Part shown: positions 21,251-33,592 of the stretch, one piece after another
Layout: each line of letters begins with the position of its first letter
How positions within the stretch are numbered: position 1 is the stretch's first letter
DNA from: Tubiluchus corallicola
Lineage: Eukaryota; Priapulida; Priapulimorpha; Priapulimorphida; Tubiluchidae
NCBI GenBank assembly: GCA_030141605.1
Contig: JAQGDQ010001041.1
Location: 1 to 64,000, forward strand
Direction: 5' to 3'
Length of the DNA: 64,000 nt
Position numbers and translations under genes: made by a program
Notes under the pieces: generated by a model
Seen by the model: the letters and a program-made list of their open reading frames with translations, nothing else
Told to the model about the DNA's origin: nothing
Database searches by the model: none

Positions 21251-21480
21251 GGTCAAAGGTTAAGTGGACTACATCATTGCGTCTTAACTACAATCGACAC
21301 GTGAGGTGTGGGTAAAGCAAAGCCGTCTACCGCATCAGTTCAGTAACTCCAGTTGTTTTACGTTGACGTTACTTAGTTATGCATTAATCTGTGTACAGAG
21401 TGATTTACTAAGCAGGATCTCGTATGGGAATAAGAAAAAATGAATTAGGCAAGGTTTTAGCTACCTGATAAAACTGTCAA
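21251..21480 (+). mobile_element. MITE family C, copy 2
   Basis: Begins GTCAAAGGTTAAGTGGAC and shares CAGTTGTTTTACG/GAGTGATTTACTAAGCAGG and AAGGTTTTAGCTACCTG with 8902-9182. The right end is not preserved. Confidence 0.55.
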
Positions 21481-22384
21481 ACTGATTTTCATTTAGGTGA
21501 TGCATATTTGAAAGTACACAAACCAGATACATAAGATAAAACTGTAAACTGTTTTCCAATCTCTCTACTCTGCATTTAGGTAAAACAGAGAAATTCAAGA
21601 GCAGTTGTATCTCATACCTTTTTTTAACTTTCAAACATAGTTTTAAACTCGTTTTTACTTAGGTTGCGTATAATGTGTCATAATACTTGTCTCTATCAGT
21701 CTACTTTGCTTAGTCTTTTAATTCACAGAATATTTTCTAGTTTTGCTCTCGTATAAATCACCTCTCGGTTGTAATAATAAACAAACGTATACATAAGATC
21801 AAAATGAGATCATCAAAAAGCAGGCATCGTTAAACTATTTATTGACAGAAACAGTGACAAATGTGTGTCTGTTAACCCGCGACTCTGACAAAGTTCTTCT
21901 AATGAAAGAACACATGCCATACACTGAGCAACTCAGCGTCAGTGCAGGCAAACACCAGCGTTCTGTTCAACAACCTAAAATGAGGCGGGCAAATATGTAA
22001 TCAGGCAATTTCAAAGGCAACTTTAAACGGAAGAATATTTCAATTGAAATAATGAACTTTGTCAAGAATCAATAGCTTGTTCCGCTTTGTGGTAGAAGTC
22101 AGAAGCCGGCGTAGTTGATATCGAGTGATGGAAATTTATGAGTCGTGCAGGCAACCACCCACAGGAATTATTTCATTTCTTACATTATTTTTAGCATGGG
22201 TTTCACCATGTATCAAAATCGTCACAAATTGTTATTCAGAAAGTCTATGAAATTTTGTTTATTTTCTTTCAAGAGAAAAAGCTCTTTGGAAAAACTCCTT
22301 TAACAACAGGTACTTGGATTAGAACTGGCGAACTTGAATCAAAGCAAATGTTTTGCTAAACTCAATAAATAATGTGATTGAAAC
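21481..22384. other. intergenic, nothing recognised
   Basis: AT-rich, no coding pattern or repeat array. Confidence 0.55.
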
Positions 22385-22388
22385 TTAA

Positions 22389-22965
22389 AGCAAAGCCGGA
22401 ACACAATCTTAAATTGTATGTCCAAACAATCTACTCTTTAAAATATTGAAAGAACCATACAGTTTTTTTTCAAAAATGACTTATGTGAAAGAATTATTAC
22501 CACACAAACGCAATTTCACGTTCGCCCCACTAGTTCTTCGCACTAGCGCCTGCATTTCGGAAACGCGTTGCACAAAAGCAAGTGCTGTATGTATCAGTTC
22601 AGAGGTGTTCGTTTGTGACGTACAGCACATGTCCGACAGCGCATGAAATTTGAATTTTTATCTTAACGCTTGCCGAGTTTTAGTAAAACACATTCAACCT
22701 CTTGCCGTAGCACTGTACTTCAATTTTTGCTTTTGCGAACGCGTGCAACACGTTCGTAGAATATTTTTGCTGTTGAAAATTATGTTCATACATGATGTCA
22801 TCATTAAGATTTTATGATGTCATCATCCGCCGTTAATTAAGTTTTTAATCTTTAATCTATTATTTAATTATTAGAAATGCTTTTGCAGTATTAATTGCGT
22901 TAAAATGGATACCTTTTATCGGTCTTGAAAATGGGGTAGTATGTGAAAAATCATCCTGTCTTCCT
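22389..22965 (+). mobile_element. TTAA-flanked MITE, family B copy 1
   Basis: TTAA at 22385-22388 and 22966-22969. The right end is the complement of AGGAAGACAGGATGATTTTT. The interior has AAATATTGAAAG, GCGCCTGCATTTCGGAAACG and AATGGGGTAGTATGTG, which recur in the other family B copies. Confidence 0.78.
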
Positions 22966-22969
22966 TTAA

Positions 22970-23160
22970 ACCAAAAGTTTCGACATACAGTGCACACAAT
23001 GACACCATTTTTCACGTACTTTAAAAATTAATATACACGACCCATATTGTTCTTTAAACAAGAGAAAACTTGTCTGTCCAAAAGATGATAGCGGATGTTT
23101 TACCGTACTTGAAAATATATGAAAAATTACCCTGTCTTACTTTAAAGCTTTTCCTCAGCT
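22970..23160. other. solo family B-like right end
   Basis: ATATGAAAAATTACCCTGTC then TTACTTTAA near 23120-23148 repeats the family B right terminus soon after copy 1, suggesting a nested or truncated copy. Confidence 0.45.
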
Positions 23161-23907
23161 GTGACAATACAGCTTTTATTTCGCGTTTGAATTATGAACA
23201 AAACATAATCTTGGAACTGAGCCATCTGGTGGACAAAATATCAATTACAGCAAAAAATTGCTTTTGCAAAAATGTCGACAATAGAACGTCTATGGCAATA
23301 ATACAACAAAGAGAACAACATTAGACGCAACAAACTGTCCCTTATAAATACAAAATCGATCAGCTACGTCTTATCAAGCTGCAGAAATATGAAAACAGCA
23401 CATCATTTCACAAAATGTCTGCAAAAATCCACAAAATTGAGCCCCAAAATTTCATAAATGCGCTTAAAATAATGGGGAAACAAATAGGATAGTGCAGAGC
23501 AGGGAAATGTTTATGATACTTGTGGGAAATCATGTCGTCAAATTACCTTACAGGAATAAGCTGTAATGGCTCGCAAAATGCATGAAAACTAGGCAAATGA
23601 TAAATTTAGGAACTAAATATTAGAGCAAATGACATTATCATGTAAAAGCCAACATTCGCTCATACAGCACTCATTCATAACAGACATAAATCTCTTTACA
23701 AACGTATTAACAATGTACAGTGTGTACAGTTTGTCACAAAAATGACTGATATTTTAATGTCTAAAACCCTGAAAACTCTGAAGGGAAGAAATTTACAAGA
23801 ATGCAGCGAATAACTGCTGCTAATTTCAAAGATCTTGAAGTCGTAGTTTTTATCACAATGGTAAAATTAAACATGCACATCAGTTATGAACAATGTTCAG
23901 TTATGAA
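23161..23907. other. intergenic, nothing recognised
   Basis: No supported gene or repeat. Confidence 0.55.
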
Positions 23908-24027
23908 CAGTGCCGGATTAAGGGGGGGGGGGGGCAAGGGACCCAGGCCCTGGGCCACCCATCAAGAGGGTGCCTTCCTTCCAAGCAGGGGGCCACAGGC
24001 CTCCCGCATGCTTAATCCAGCCCCTAC
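23908..24027 (+). mobile_element. ~120-bp hAT-like MITE
   Basis: Starts CAGTGCCGGATTAAGGGG and ends GCTTAATCCAGCCCCTAC, inverted ends with a GC-rich core. CAGTG termini are typical of hAT elements. The 8-bp target duplication was not found. Confidence 0.45.
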
Positions 24028-24095
24028 ATCAGTAGCCATAATTTAGATTGCCTGAGAAGTATCACAGTCGTTAGTTGCCAGACAGTCTAAGTTAA

Positions 24096-24663
24096 AGGAA
24101 AACAGGATCCTATCCTCTAATACACTGAAAGGAAACATGCTATTTTTTCAAGAATGATTGACGTGAAAGAATTATTACCACAGAAACGTAATTTATCGCC
24201 GTTAATTCTTCGATGTTACATGTACTTCACCATTCGCTAGTTAGATGGGCACTAGTGCCTGCATTTCGGAAATGCATTGCACAAAAAAACAGGTGCTTTT
24301 CCTCTCAGTTGAGAGGTGTTCGCTTGTGATGTAGTGCACAAGTTCGGGAGCTCATGCATGAGCACAGTGTTAACTTGAAGTTTGCCGAGTTTTTATATAC
24401 CACACTGCATGTTGTACAGTAGCACTGTACTTCAATTTTCGCTTTCTCAAACACGTGTAACACGCCCGTGGAAAGTTTGTGCTGTTAAAAATTATGTTGG
24501 TTTGTGATGTCATCACTAATTCGGTCTTCCGTCATTAATTACATTTTCTACCAATTATTTAATTTTCAGAAACGCTTTGGCATTATTATTGGTGTTGTGA
24601 CATGCATACTTTTTACCGTACACTTCAAAATGGAGTAGGGTACGAAAAATCATAGTGCTTTGC
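24096..24663 (+). mobile_element. TTAA-flanked MITE, family B copy 2
   Basis: TTAA at 24092-24095 and 24664-24667. Left end AGGAAAACAGGATCC. Interior homologous to 22389-22965 (CTAGTGCCTGCATTTCGG, ATGGAGTAGGG). Confidence 0.78.
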
Positions 24664-24667
24664 TTAA

Positions 24668-25787
24668 GTTTCTGTTATAATTTTTACAAGGTCAATCTCT
24701 AAACGTAAGAAACCAAGAAGTAGGATTTTTTAAATATGAAAGTTTGGAAAACCTTCGTGTGTTGTTTTTGTTATTATCAAAAACTCATATTTTCCTGTTC
24801 TACACGTTTATGTACTTGAAATGTAAGTAAGTAAGTAAATTAGTTTATCACCATTTTTAAAATAGCAAAATACATAACTAAGTGATTTATAAATCTGTAC
24901 AACATACAATAATATTACAAAGTGCAAAAGTGATTATTGATTAGTGGTGAAAGGGAGGCGAAAGAACCAGGAGTTATCGAGGTTAGCCACCCTCTCAGAA
25001 TTATTACTAATATAATTAATTAATGCGCATGTACCAAGTAATTAAAAATGATTAGATTTGGCATTCAAGACGATTGAAAATTAAATTATTATACAAATGC
25101 GTTAGTTTCTAAATAAAATCATCTTCAATATTGGGAAAGAAGAGACAAACGTGACTATCTTTAAATAAGAAGTTAATATTTACGTATTTAAAATTAATAT
25201 TATGATTAGGATCATAATAATGCATTAGAAGCCTAGAAGATGACTAGCTCTGTTTTGCTGTAATGAATCATGGCTCTCAACGAACTTATTAACACTGACT
25301 CTGTGCCTTGCTACTTATATTACAAGAGCAGGCTTTTACTACATACAATAACGCCTAATGAGTATTTACGATAATTGCCCTGGTGCAGTTCGTGTAATAT
25401 TTTACAATATATGCATGCAGAGAACGTATAAAATATGCAAAGGCAACTGGAAAATTACACATAGAAATAACAGCTTAATGATAGCAAAGAATTATAATCA
25501 GTTGCTTCAGTTTTGAAAATTACACTATTGTTGTTGTTGTTGTTTTTGGTAACCAAACATTACAGCTTAATTTACAGTCCTACAAATCACGTTGATTCTG
25601 GTAGCAGGATGATCTAGATAGGAGACGTTGTCTTCTAAGATAAAATAATGAATCCGGAGAAGTGTCTTCGGACATGTTTCAATGTATAGTGGTAAGTACA
25701 GTTAGTGAAACGTTAAGGATGCGGATCAGCAAGTAAGCTTATGCAGCACTGGACTTGATTAATTATTTTATGACTTATTTGATGACT
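24668..25787. other. intergenic, AT-rich
   Basis: Short GTAA and TTG runs only (24826, 25534). No coding evidence. Confidence 0.55.
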
Positions 25788-26266
25788 TATTTCAATTGAA
25801 TTATTTCGACTTGGTGTTGCGTTGGCGGCCATTTTGAATGGCCTTGATCTTGAATAACCTTAGAACACTACTTCTTTGACAGACAATATGCACTTTTACG
25901 TCAGCTGGTACTATACTTATGCCATCTTAAATGCCACCTAGTTGACTTATTCTGGTTGAGTTATTTTGACTTTAGTGTTGCATTGTCGGCCATTTTGAAT
26001 GACCTTGATCTTGAACAACCTTAGAACCCTATTTCTCTGACAGGCAATATGCACTTTTATGTCAGCTGGTAGTATACTTATGCCATCATAAATGCCACCT
26101 AGTTGACTTATTTTAATTGAAATATTTCGACATTAGTGTTGCATTGTCTGCCATTTTGAATGACCTTGGAACACTATTTCTCTGACAGGCAATATGCACT
26201 TTTATGTCAGTTGGTAGTACACGTATGCCATCTTAAATGCCACCAGTTGAGTTATTTTGACTTTAA
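25788..26266. repeat. ~158-bp tandem repeat (3 units)
   Basis: Units contain GGCCATTTTGAATGACCTTG, CAGGCAATATGCACTTTTA and TATGCCATCTTAAATGCCAC. The third unit is shortened. Confidence 0.9.
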
Positions 26267-27082
26267 AGTGGAGTTTGTGGCCGTTTGAATATAAGTCCCA
26301 TAACTTTTCCCCCAAAGTGGATTTATGGGGATTTTTAATGTATTATTCAGAACAGGTGTGGATGTCTGTGCAAAAATTCAGCCATTCACTATTTTTGTCC
26401 GAGTGATACCTTATTTCGACCGGACCATTAGCCCATAACTTGCCTAACCTTTCCTTGTAAAGGACACACACACACAGTAGAAAAGTCGATACTGGGGCAA
26501 ATAAACAGAACTAAAAGATACACGAACAATCTCCAAGTTTTTTGACTCGCAATGCAAAATTTTCATGAAAAGTGCTTCAACTGCGTACGCCCAGCCTTGG
26601 ATTGACCCCTAGAGACGCACCAACTATTAACTCTTGCAACAGATTAACGCGAAAGATGTTGAACACCAATGACCACCTTCACAGGAATGGTCACTAATAA
26701 CCACCCATCTGGGATAGACCATTATGCCAGAATGGTGGTCATCTAGAGCACAACAAAAGACCTTAATTGAGATAGATTGTAACAGTATGCTGGCAATAGC
26801 AAATCAAGTTGGCTTCATAGCACAGCTGCGGCAATAATGTTGGCTTCAGAAGTAGTCTCAGAAGCCCACACGAATTAGAGCTTCATATAGACGGACAACA
26901 TAGACACATCAATTGACCAAGCCGTTACTGCCTTAATAATTTCACTAGGGAATTGAGACCGTTCACAGTATCGTCCAGTGCATGCAGGCTGGTACTGTTA
27001 AACTTGTATAATGTAATTAGTTAACGACAGAGAAGCCAGGAACAATTTTTAGATTTTATATGAGATCATTAGTTGTTTATCA
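26267..27082. other. intergenic, nothing firmly recognised
   Basis: No gene. Several internal CCAC/GGTGGTCA words occur but no alignable 5S or tRNA segment. Confidence 0.5.
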
Positions 27083-27295
27083 ACTGGGACGAGACGGTAT
27101 GGTATAATAGTAGCTTTCCGCCTGGGAGGTCGTGAGTTCGCGGCCGGGTCATACCAAAGACTTTCGCGTGGTATTTAGGGTGAAAGTGGGGTAACAATAG
27201 TCACTGCTATGTAGTTGTAGGGTTGTTATTTATAATCGGGAAGAACATCTATGAACTTGTGCGAATTGTTAATCCAAAGACCGACTTTAAATAAT
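27083..27295 (+). mobile_element. tRNA-derived SINE with GTCATACC body
   Basis: The head GGTATGGTATAATAGTAGC through GCCTGGGAGGTCGTGAGTTCG looks like a tRNA 5' half and T arm (degenerate A box, GAGTTCG B-box core). GGTATG and CATACC can pair as an acceptor-like stem. It continues GGCCGGGTCATACCAAAGAC, a body I recall from widespread invertebrate SINEs, and ends in a TTG microsatellite tail at 27296. Inactive. Confidence 0.6.
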
Positions 27296-27545
<250 letters not shown>

Positions 27546-28470
27546 GTATTGCTGTCGATGGTATTCTTGTTCCTGTACAATTATCTTTGAAAACTTTCAG
27601 AGGCCAAAATTTTCATCGTAAATTTTGAAATTTTGCTTAAACATACCATACGGGTCTGGTACAGACCGTAACAGACCAGTCTTTCATCTTTCCAATATGA
27701 CCCTCAAATATGCCTATTAAATGCACCGTTAAATGCCTATTAAATGAATCCGCCGTACACACTATTAGATAGATATGGTTTCTTTCATTCTCATGCAGGT
27801 TTATGCTTATGGATCTGCCCCATTTCGAACACCATTTACCATTATCATGAATCCATCTCTTCTTCAAATTTAGAATATACACTGTTTGTCCCGTAATGAG
27901 TAAATAACAGTACTTTACAGCTTTCAAAAGACTCGCGGAAACGTATAAAGTGGAGACGTACTGCAAGATTTAAGTCACGTGTACTAGATCCAAGGACGTT
28001 AGTGCTTCTATGCTATTTGTAACACAAGAAACTAGCTGCTGTCTGATACGGGAAAAAGCCACGATGGCATACGACTAGAAAATGATCTAATGACAAAGAC
28101 CTCAGTAGTTACAATCGGATACGAATGTCAACTTTCCAATCTCTGACTTGACTTCAACTGTGTCACCAACATTGGGTCGACTATTCATGAGGGTAAAGGA
28201 GTAATAAGGAACGTCGCTCTGCAAACTTTCTTGCAAACTTCTTGCACCTTAAATGCCAGAAACTATTACACTAACTGAGCAAGACTAGAAGAAAAGTTGT
28301 GTTACTTCAAACGACCTCTACTGTTCTGGCAAGTACATTGAAAAACATTCACACAAACAATTCAATCTACCCAGATGGTGCCTGTATGTAACCCCTGCAT
28401 CTGATACGTGTAAGGTAACAAATCTCATCGTTTTTACTCAGCAGTAGAGATCATACTCGCGAAATACATG
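27546..28470. other. intergenic, nothing recognised
   Basis: A 109-codon minus-strand frame at 27637-27966 has no family features and no splice support, so it is not called. Confidence 0.5.
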
Positions 28471-28481
28471 GAGTGAGAGGA

Positions 28482-28577
<96 letters not shown>

Positions 28578-28680
28578 TGAGAGAGAGAGAGAAAGAGAGG
28601 AGAACAGGGAAAGAGTGGGAGAGAGAAAAAGATGGGAAAGGAGAAAGGATGAGGAGGGATAAGGAAGAAAAGAAGTGGAG
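28471..28680. repeat. (GA)n microsatellite and GA-rich tail
   Basis: An almost pure GA tract to about 28595, then a degenerate purine-only tract. Confidence 0.95.
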
Positions 28681-29181
28681 AGGCAAACAGAAAAAAACCG
28701 AAGGCTTTATCTTACTAAAATAGCAGATTTGCAACTAAAAACGCAACCGCGATTTTTCTATTGAAAATATTTCTGGGAAATACTTCTTCCGTGAAACGAC
28801 CTAAACCCACCCAAACCTAATCAGCAGGTACTGACAGAGTTGAATTAAATGCACTCACCTGTGATTATGCGTAGGCCTATTTGGTCCAGAGTTGCTTACA
28901 TACAGACGTCACTTAACCATTAGTGACTGCAATAAAACCAAACGACAATCAATAACATGTGAACGGTGAAACAGTACCGGCTACACCATGCTGCAATTAT
29001 TATTCACATATTATTATTAATAACTTCCACGTAGATTGTAGAAAAATAATGCATAATGAAGATGATAGTACTGCAACAACGGTTTCTGTTTCATGATAGC
29101 ACAAAACAGAAGAACAAATTAACAAACATGCACAGGTTGTAAAATTCTTCTACAGGTTAAACAATCTAAAACACCGTGGTA
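28681..29181. other. intergenic, nothing recognised
   Basis: AT-rich, no feature. Confidence 0.55.
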
Positions 29182-29465
29182 TCAGTAACAAATAAACAAT
29201 GTCTCACTAGATGTCATGCAGCGAGACATCAGTAAGAAATAAATAATGTCTCATCACATGTTCTGCAGCGAGATATCAGAAAGAATTGAACGATGTCGCA
29301 TCACTTGCTGTGCAGTGAGATGTCAGTAATGACTAAACGATGTCTCACTACTTGCTGTGCAGGGAGACATCAGCAACAAATAAACGATGTCTCACCACTT
29401 GTTGTTCAGCGAGACGTCATTAAGAATTGAAAGATGTCTCACTACTTACTGTTCAGTGAGGCAAC
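29182..29465. repeat. 47-bp minisatellite with internal hairpin (6 units)
   Basis: Each unit holds GTCTCAC ... GCAGCGAGAC, whose ends can pair (GTCTC/GAGAC). Divergence is moderate but the pairing bases are mostly kept. Confidence 0.9.
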
Positions 29466-30086
29466 AATAAAAAACTACTTTTTGTGTAACGAAACGTCAG
29501 CAAGTTAACGTTGTCAAGTACTGAATCGGAGTGCAGACTTGCCACAAAGATAATGGCGAAAAAGGAGGACAGGGGACACAAGAGAATTACTTTACAAATT
29601 AGAAGCTATATAGTGTGAGAAAAACCACCTGCGCCCTCTCTGTCTCTCTCAAACACACAAACACACTAATTAAGGCAAGAATTTGAAAATTCTGAAACAC
29701 AGATGATGCACCATAATAGCTAGTGTTCCAATGTTTTTCATGACTTAGACAAACAGCTCACCATGTTGGTTCCTGCATTTACAGTACGGTCATCTTTTTT
29801 GTTTACCCCATAAAGTAAACCATTATCGTACAGTAACTTAATCTAGTGCAGTTATTCACATAGTTGTAATCCAGATGCAACCGCTTTATTGTAAAGCAAA
29901 GGTCTCTGGTTTTAACATCACTGGATAAACGCATCCCATTCGACCTTCAAAAACAATACGGCTGCAAGAGCACATTTAGGTCCATAAATGCTCATATAAT
30001 TCTTAACGACCACAGACAGTGTTGTTTTATGGTCGCCTAGGCATCTATGATTCAGAGTATAGTGCTGTTTGTAGATCTGCACGAAG
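29466..30086. other. intergenic, nothing recognised
   Basis: No gene or array. A short CTCTCTGTC/ACACAC tract near 29636. Confidence 0.55.
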
Positions 30087-31386
30087 AATGGATGACTGGA
30101 CAACTAGGATGGATGGACTGAGTGAATGGACAACTAGGATTGATGTACCAGATGAATGAACAACTAGGACGGATTGACTGGATTTGTGGACAACTAGGAT
30201 GGATGGACTGGGTGAATGGACAACTAAGATGGATGGACTGAGTGAATGGACAACTAGGATTGTTGTACCAGATGAATGAACAACTAGGACGGATTGACTG
30301 GATTTGTGGACAACTAGGATGGATGGACTGGGTGAATGGATGACTAGGATGGATGGACCAGATGAATAAACAACTAGGACGGATTGACTGGGTGAATGAA
30401 CAACTAGGATGGATTAACTAGATTTGTGGACAACTGGGATGGATTGACTGGGTGAATGGACAACTGGGATGGATTAACTGGGTGAATGGACAACTGGGAT
30501 GGATTGACTGAGTGAATGGACAACTAGGATGGATGGACTGGATGAATGGACAACTAGGATGGATGGACTGGGTGAATGGACAACTAGGATTGATGTACCA
30601 GATGAATGAATAACTAGGACGGATTGACTGGGTGAATGGACAACTGGGATGGATTGAGTGGGTGAATGGACAACTAGGATGGCTGAACTGAGTGAATGGA
30701 CAACTAGGATGGCTGGACTGAGTGAATGGACAACTAGGATGGATGGACCAGATGAATGAACAACCAGGACGGATTGACTGGGTGAATGGACAACTAGGAT
30801 GGATGGACCAGATGAATGAACAACCAGGACGGATTGACTGGGTGAATGGACAACTAGGATGGATGGTCTGGATGAATGGACAACTAGGATGGATGGACTG
30901 GATGAATGGACAACTAGGATGGATTGACTGGGTGAATGGACAACTAGGATGGATTGACTGGGTGAATGGACAACTAGGATGGATGGTCTGGATGAATGGA
31001 CAACTAGGATGGATGGACCAGATGAATGAACAACCAGGACGGATTGACTGGGTGAATAGACAACTAGGATGGATGGTCTGGATGAATGGACAACTAGGAT
31101 GGATGGACTGGATGAATGGACAACTAGGATGGATTGACTGGGTGAATGGACAACTAGGATGGATTGACTGGGTGAATGGACAACTAGGATGGATGGTCTG
31201 GATGAATGGACAACTAGGATGGATGGACCAGATGAATGAACAACCAGGACGGATTGACTGGGTGAATAGACAACTAGGATGGATGGTCTGGATGAATGGA
31301 CAACTAGGATGGATGGACTGGATGAATGGACAACTAGGATGGATTGACTGGGTGAATGGACAACTAGGATGGATGGTCTGGATGAC
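30087..31386 (+). repeat. 30-bp minisatellite (~43 units) with 210-bp higher-order repeat
   Basis: Units GGATGGACTGGGTGAATGGA followed by CAACTAGGAT. From about 30811 a seven-unit block of 210 bp repeats three times (30811, 31021, 31231). Because 30 is a multiple of three the frame stays open for 228 codons (30722-31408), giving a Trp/Gly/Asn repeat such as NGQLGWMDWM. No signal peptide, splice site or codon pattern independent of the repeat supports a gene. Confidence 0.95.
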
Positions 31387-31536
31387 TAGCGACGGTCAAC
31401 TCCCATAAACAGACACATTGGATCACAGTACAAAGCAAGGCGCCTAAGCAAAGAAGATATAAACAGAGCTTAAGTAACTAATCTTACAGCTATAATTATA
31501 AGTATGTAAGAAAATGTAATGAACCCTTCAAACATT

Positions 31537-31616
31537 CTGACAGCAAACATGCAAGTGTGAACAGCTTTGCGAGTTACTGTCAGCAAATTACTGCAAACTC
31601 TCCGACAGTTGCTGCC
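31537..31616 (+). mobile_element. family E fragment
   Basis: CTGACAGCAAACATGCAAGTG, GCTTTGCGAGTTACTGTCAG and CTCTCCGACAGTTGC match the left part of 3518-3910. Confidence 0.55.
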
Positions 31617-32989
31617 AAATAAAATTGCTGGCTATTATATTTTTTAAAATATGGAGCACTTCTGTCATTCCTTGCCATTTGTACAACAAATGAGTTGCGG
31701 TTAGTTACCAATGACGACAAATATCAGAATAAGAACGAGAATAAACAACAAAAACAAAAAATGGATCCCGAAAGTGACGAGTATTCATGAATTATTGTAC
31801 TTTTTCGAAATCATTACTCGTTAAAAAGTGGTAGCGAAGTAAACATCCCGAGACAAACTGAATAAAATAGCAAAAGTGATTTTTATTATTTTACAGAGTT
31901 TCAAAACAGGTTTCGAACACCGGGTCGGTATGCATGTTTACAGCAATTGGTTGTTCCAGGACTGGGACCTAGCTCGTGAAGGTTAATACTCTTTAAGGTG
32001 AGACGATGGACAGATGACAGTGTCATATCAATGAAGCTCTATGGCAGATGAAGTCACCAAACTGGTGGTCACCCATCCAGCTATTAACTAGGCATGGCAT
32101 TACCTTACTTCAGTCACTGAGCGCAGACTGTGGGTGGTTACTGGCATGAGCGTGACATGGCGTCAACTGCAGCTTCAGTTCCCAGGCAACTAATTTTGGC
32201 ATCTTGCCAACAATTTTACCTCAATTTCCAACAAGGGCATATTCGTTTAAGCTACAGTTAAGCACGAACGGATACCGAAACAGGCACTATAAATCACTAA
32301 TGATCATTTCATTTTTTCAGGAAAATTTCCAGCAAATTTATTAACATTAAGATGCTACGGCTCAAGACAGCCAGTTGAGTTGCGCAGCAGACAGACAGAC
32401 AGACACACAGACAGTTGACTCGCCAAACGTCCGGATAAAATATTTAAAATCTTGCTCGTTTTAACGCTCGACTTAAATTTTCAGTCTGGTGTCGAAATGG
32501 CGGCCATAAATACGAGTTTATGCGGCTTACAAACGAAACGAAGGCATTCACACAAAATTAGAGGCACTTTATAAATTATGCAGTTCATTCAACGCAACGT
32601 TAGATTAGCATAAGCTGGACTTTCATTCTCCATTATGAATTTTTGCGACGTAATTTAAATTTGCGCGTGTTTGTACTTGCCTGCATAAACAGATGTAAAA
32701 TGGAAATTATAAACACTAAATAATACATAAAATGAAGCAAGATTTTCATGGTTGGTTCGTACTGTCCTGGAAATTTTAGTCAGAATCATCACCACAACTA
32801 ACGCGTGGGATACAGACGCTATTGCATAAATTCTGATCAAATTTAGCAAGATAGTGTTTATCGTTTGACTGTGCCAGGTCGAGTGTGGTTTACTCGTGTC
32901 TGAAATATAGATGATCACGCTCATGTGTAACTGAACAGTGTGCACAAATTACAGCTGCTTTTTACTGCAGTTGGCTGTGGAGACTTTGA
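31617..32989. other. intergenic with one 5S-like insertion
   Basis: Apart from the 5S-like segment and a short ACAG run (32388-32412) nothing is recognised. A GAAATGGCGGCC word at 32495 is promoter-like but isolated. Confidence 0.5.
32055..32130 (-). mobile_element. 5S rRNA-derived SINE head
   Basis: The minus strand reads CTGAAGTAAGG ... CCTAGTTAATAGCTGGATGG then GTGACCACCAG. This follows 5S rRNA from the A box (CCGAAGTTAAGCAAC) to the C box (GGTTAGTACTTGGATGGGTGACCGCCTGG). It covers the internal pol III promoter only, so a SINE3-type head or 5S pseudogene. Confidence 0.65.
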
Positions 32990-32993
32990 TTAA

Positions 32994-33588
32994 AAGGAAG
33001 ACACGGTGATTTTTCGTATACTACCCCATTTTCAAGTCCGATAAAAAGTATACATTTTAACACAATTAATATTGCAAAGCGTTTCTGATCATTAAAAAAT
33101 AGATTAAAAACTTAATTAACAGCGGACGAGCGCCTGTTACATCACAAACTAACATAATTTTCAACAGCACAAACATTCCACGAGCGTGTTGCACGTGTTT
33201 GCAAAAGTGAAAATTGAAGTGCAGTGCTACTGTAAGATATTCAGTGTGTTATACTAAAACTACACAAGTTTCAAGATAAAAGTTCAAATTTATCGCTGTG
33301 CTCATGCATGAGCTGTCGAACGTGTGCAGAGCGTCACAAACGAACACATTTGAACTAAGAAGTACAGCAAATATTTTTGGGTAATGTGTTTCCGAAATGC
33401 AGGCGCTAGTGCCCGTCTAACCAGCGAATGGCGAAATGCATGAAACAGCAAAGTACTAGAGGTGCGAACGCGAAATTGCGTTTGTGTGGCGATAATAAGT
33501 CATTTTTGAAAAAATTGTATGTTTCCTTTCAATATTTAAAAAAGTAAATTGTTTTGACCTACAGTTAAAGATTGCATCCAGTTTTGCT
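32994..33588 (-). mobile_element. TTAA-flanked MITE, family B copy 3 (inverted)
   Basis: TTAA at 32990-32993 and 33589-33592. Left end AAGGAAGACACGGTGATTTT. The interior is the complement of the other family B copies (CCGAAATGCAGGCGCTAGTG, TTGAAAAAATTG). Confidence 0.78.
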
Positions 33589-33592
33589 TTAA

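Noticed and set aside
26640-26760. Possible third 5S-like segment (CACCCATCTGGG, GGTGGTCAT)
   Set aside because: Short words only. The A-box-to-C-box order of 5S is not present.
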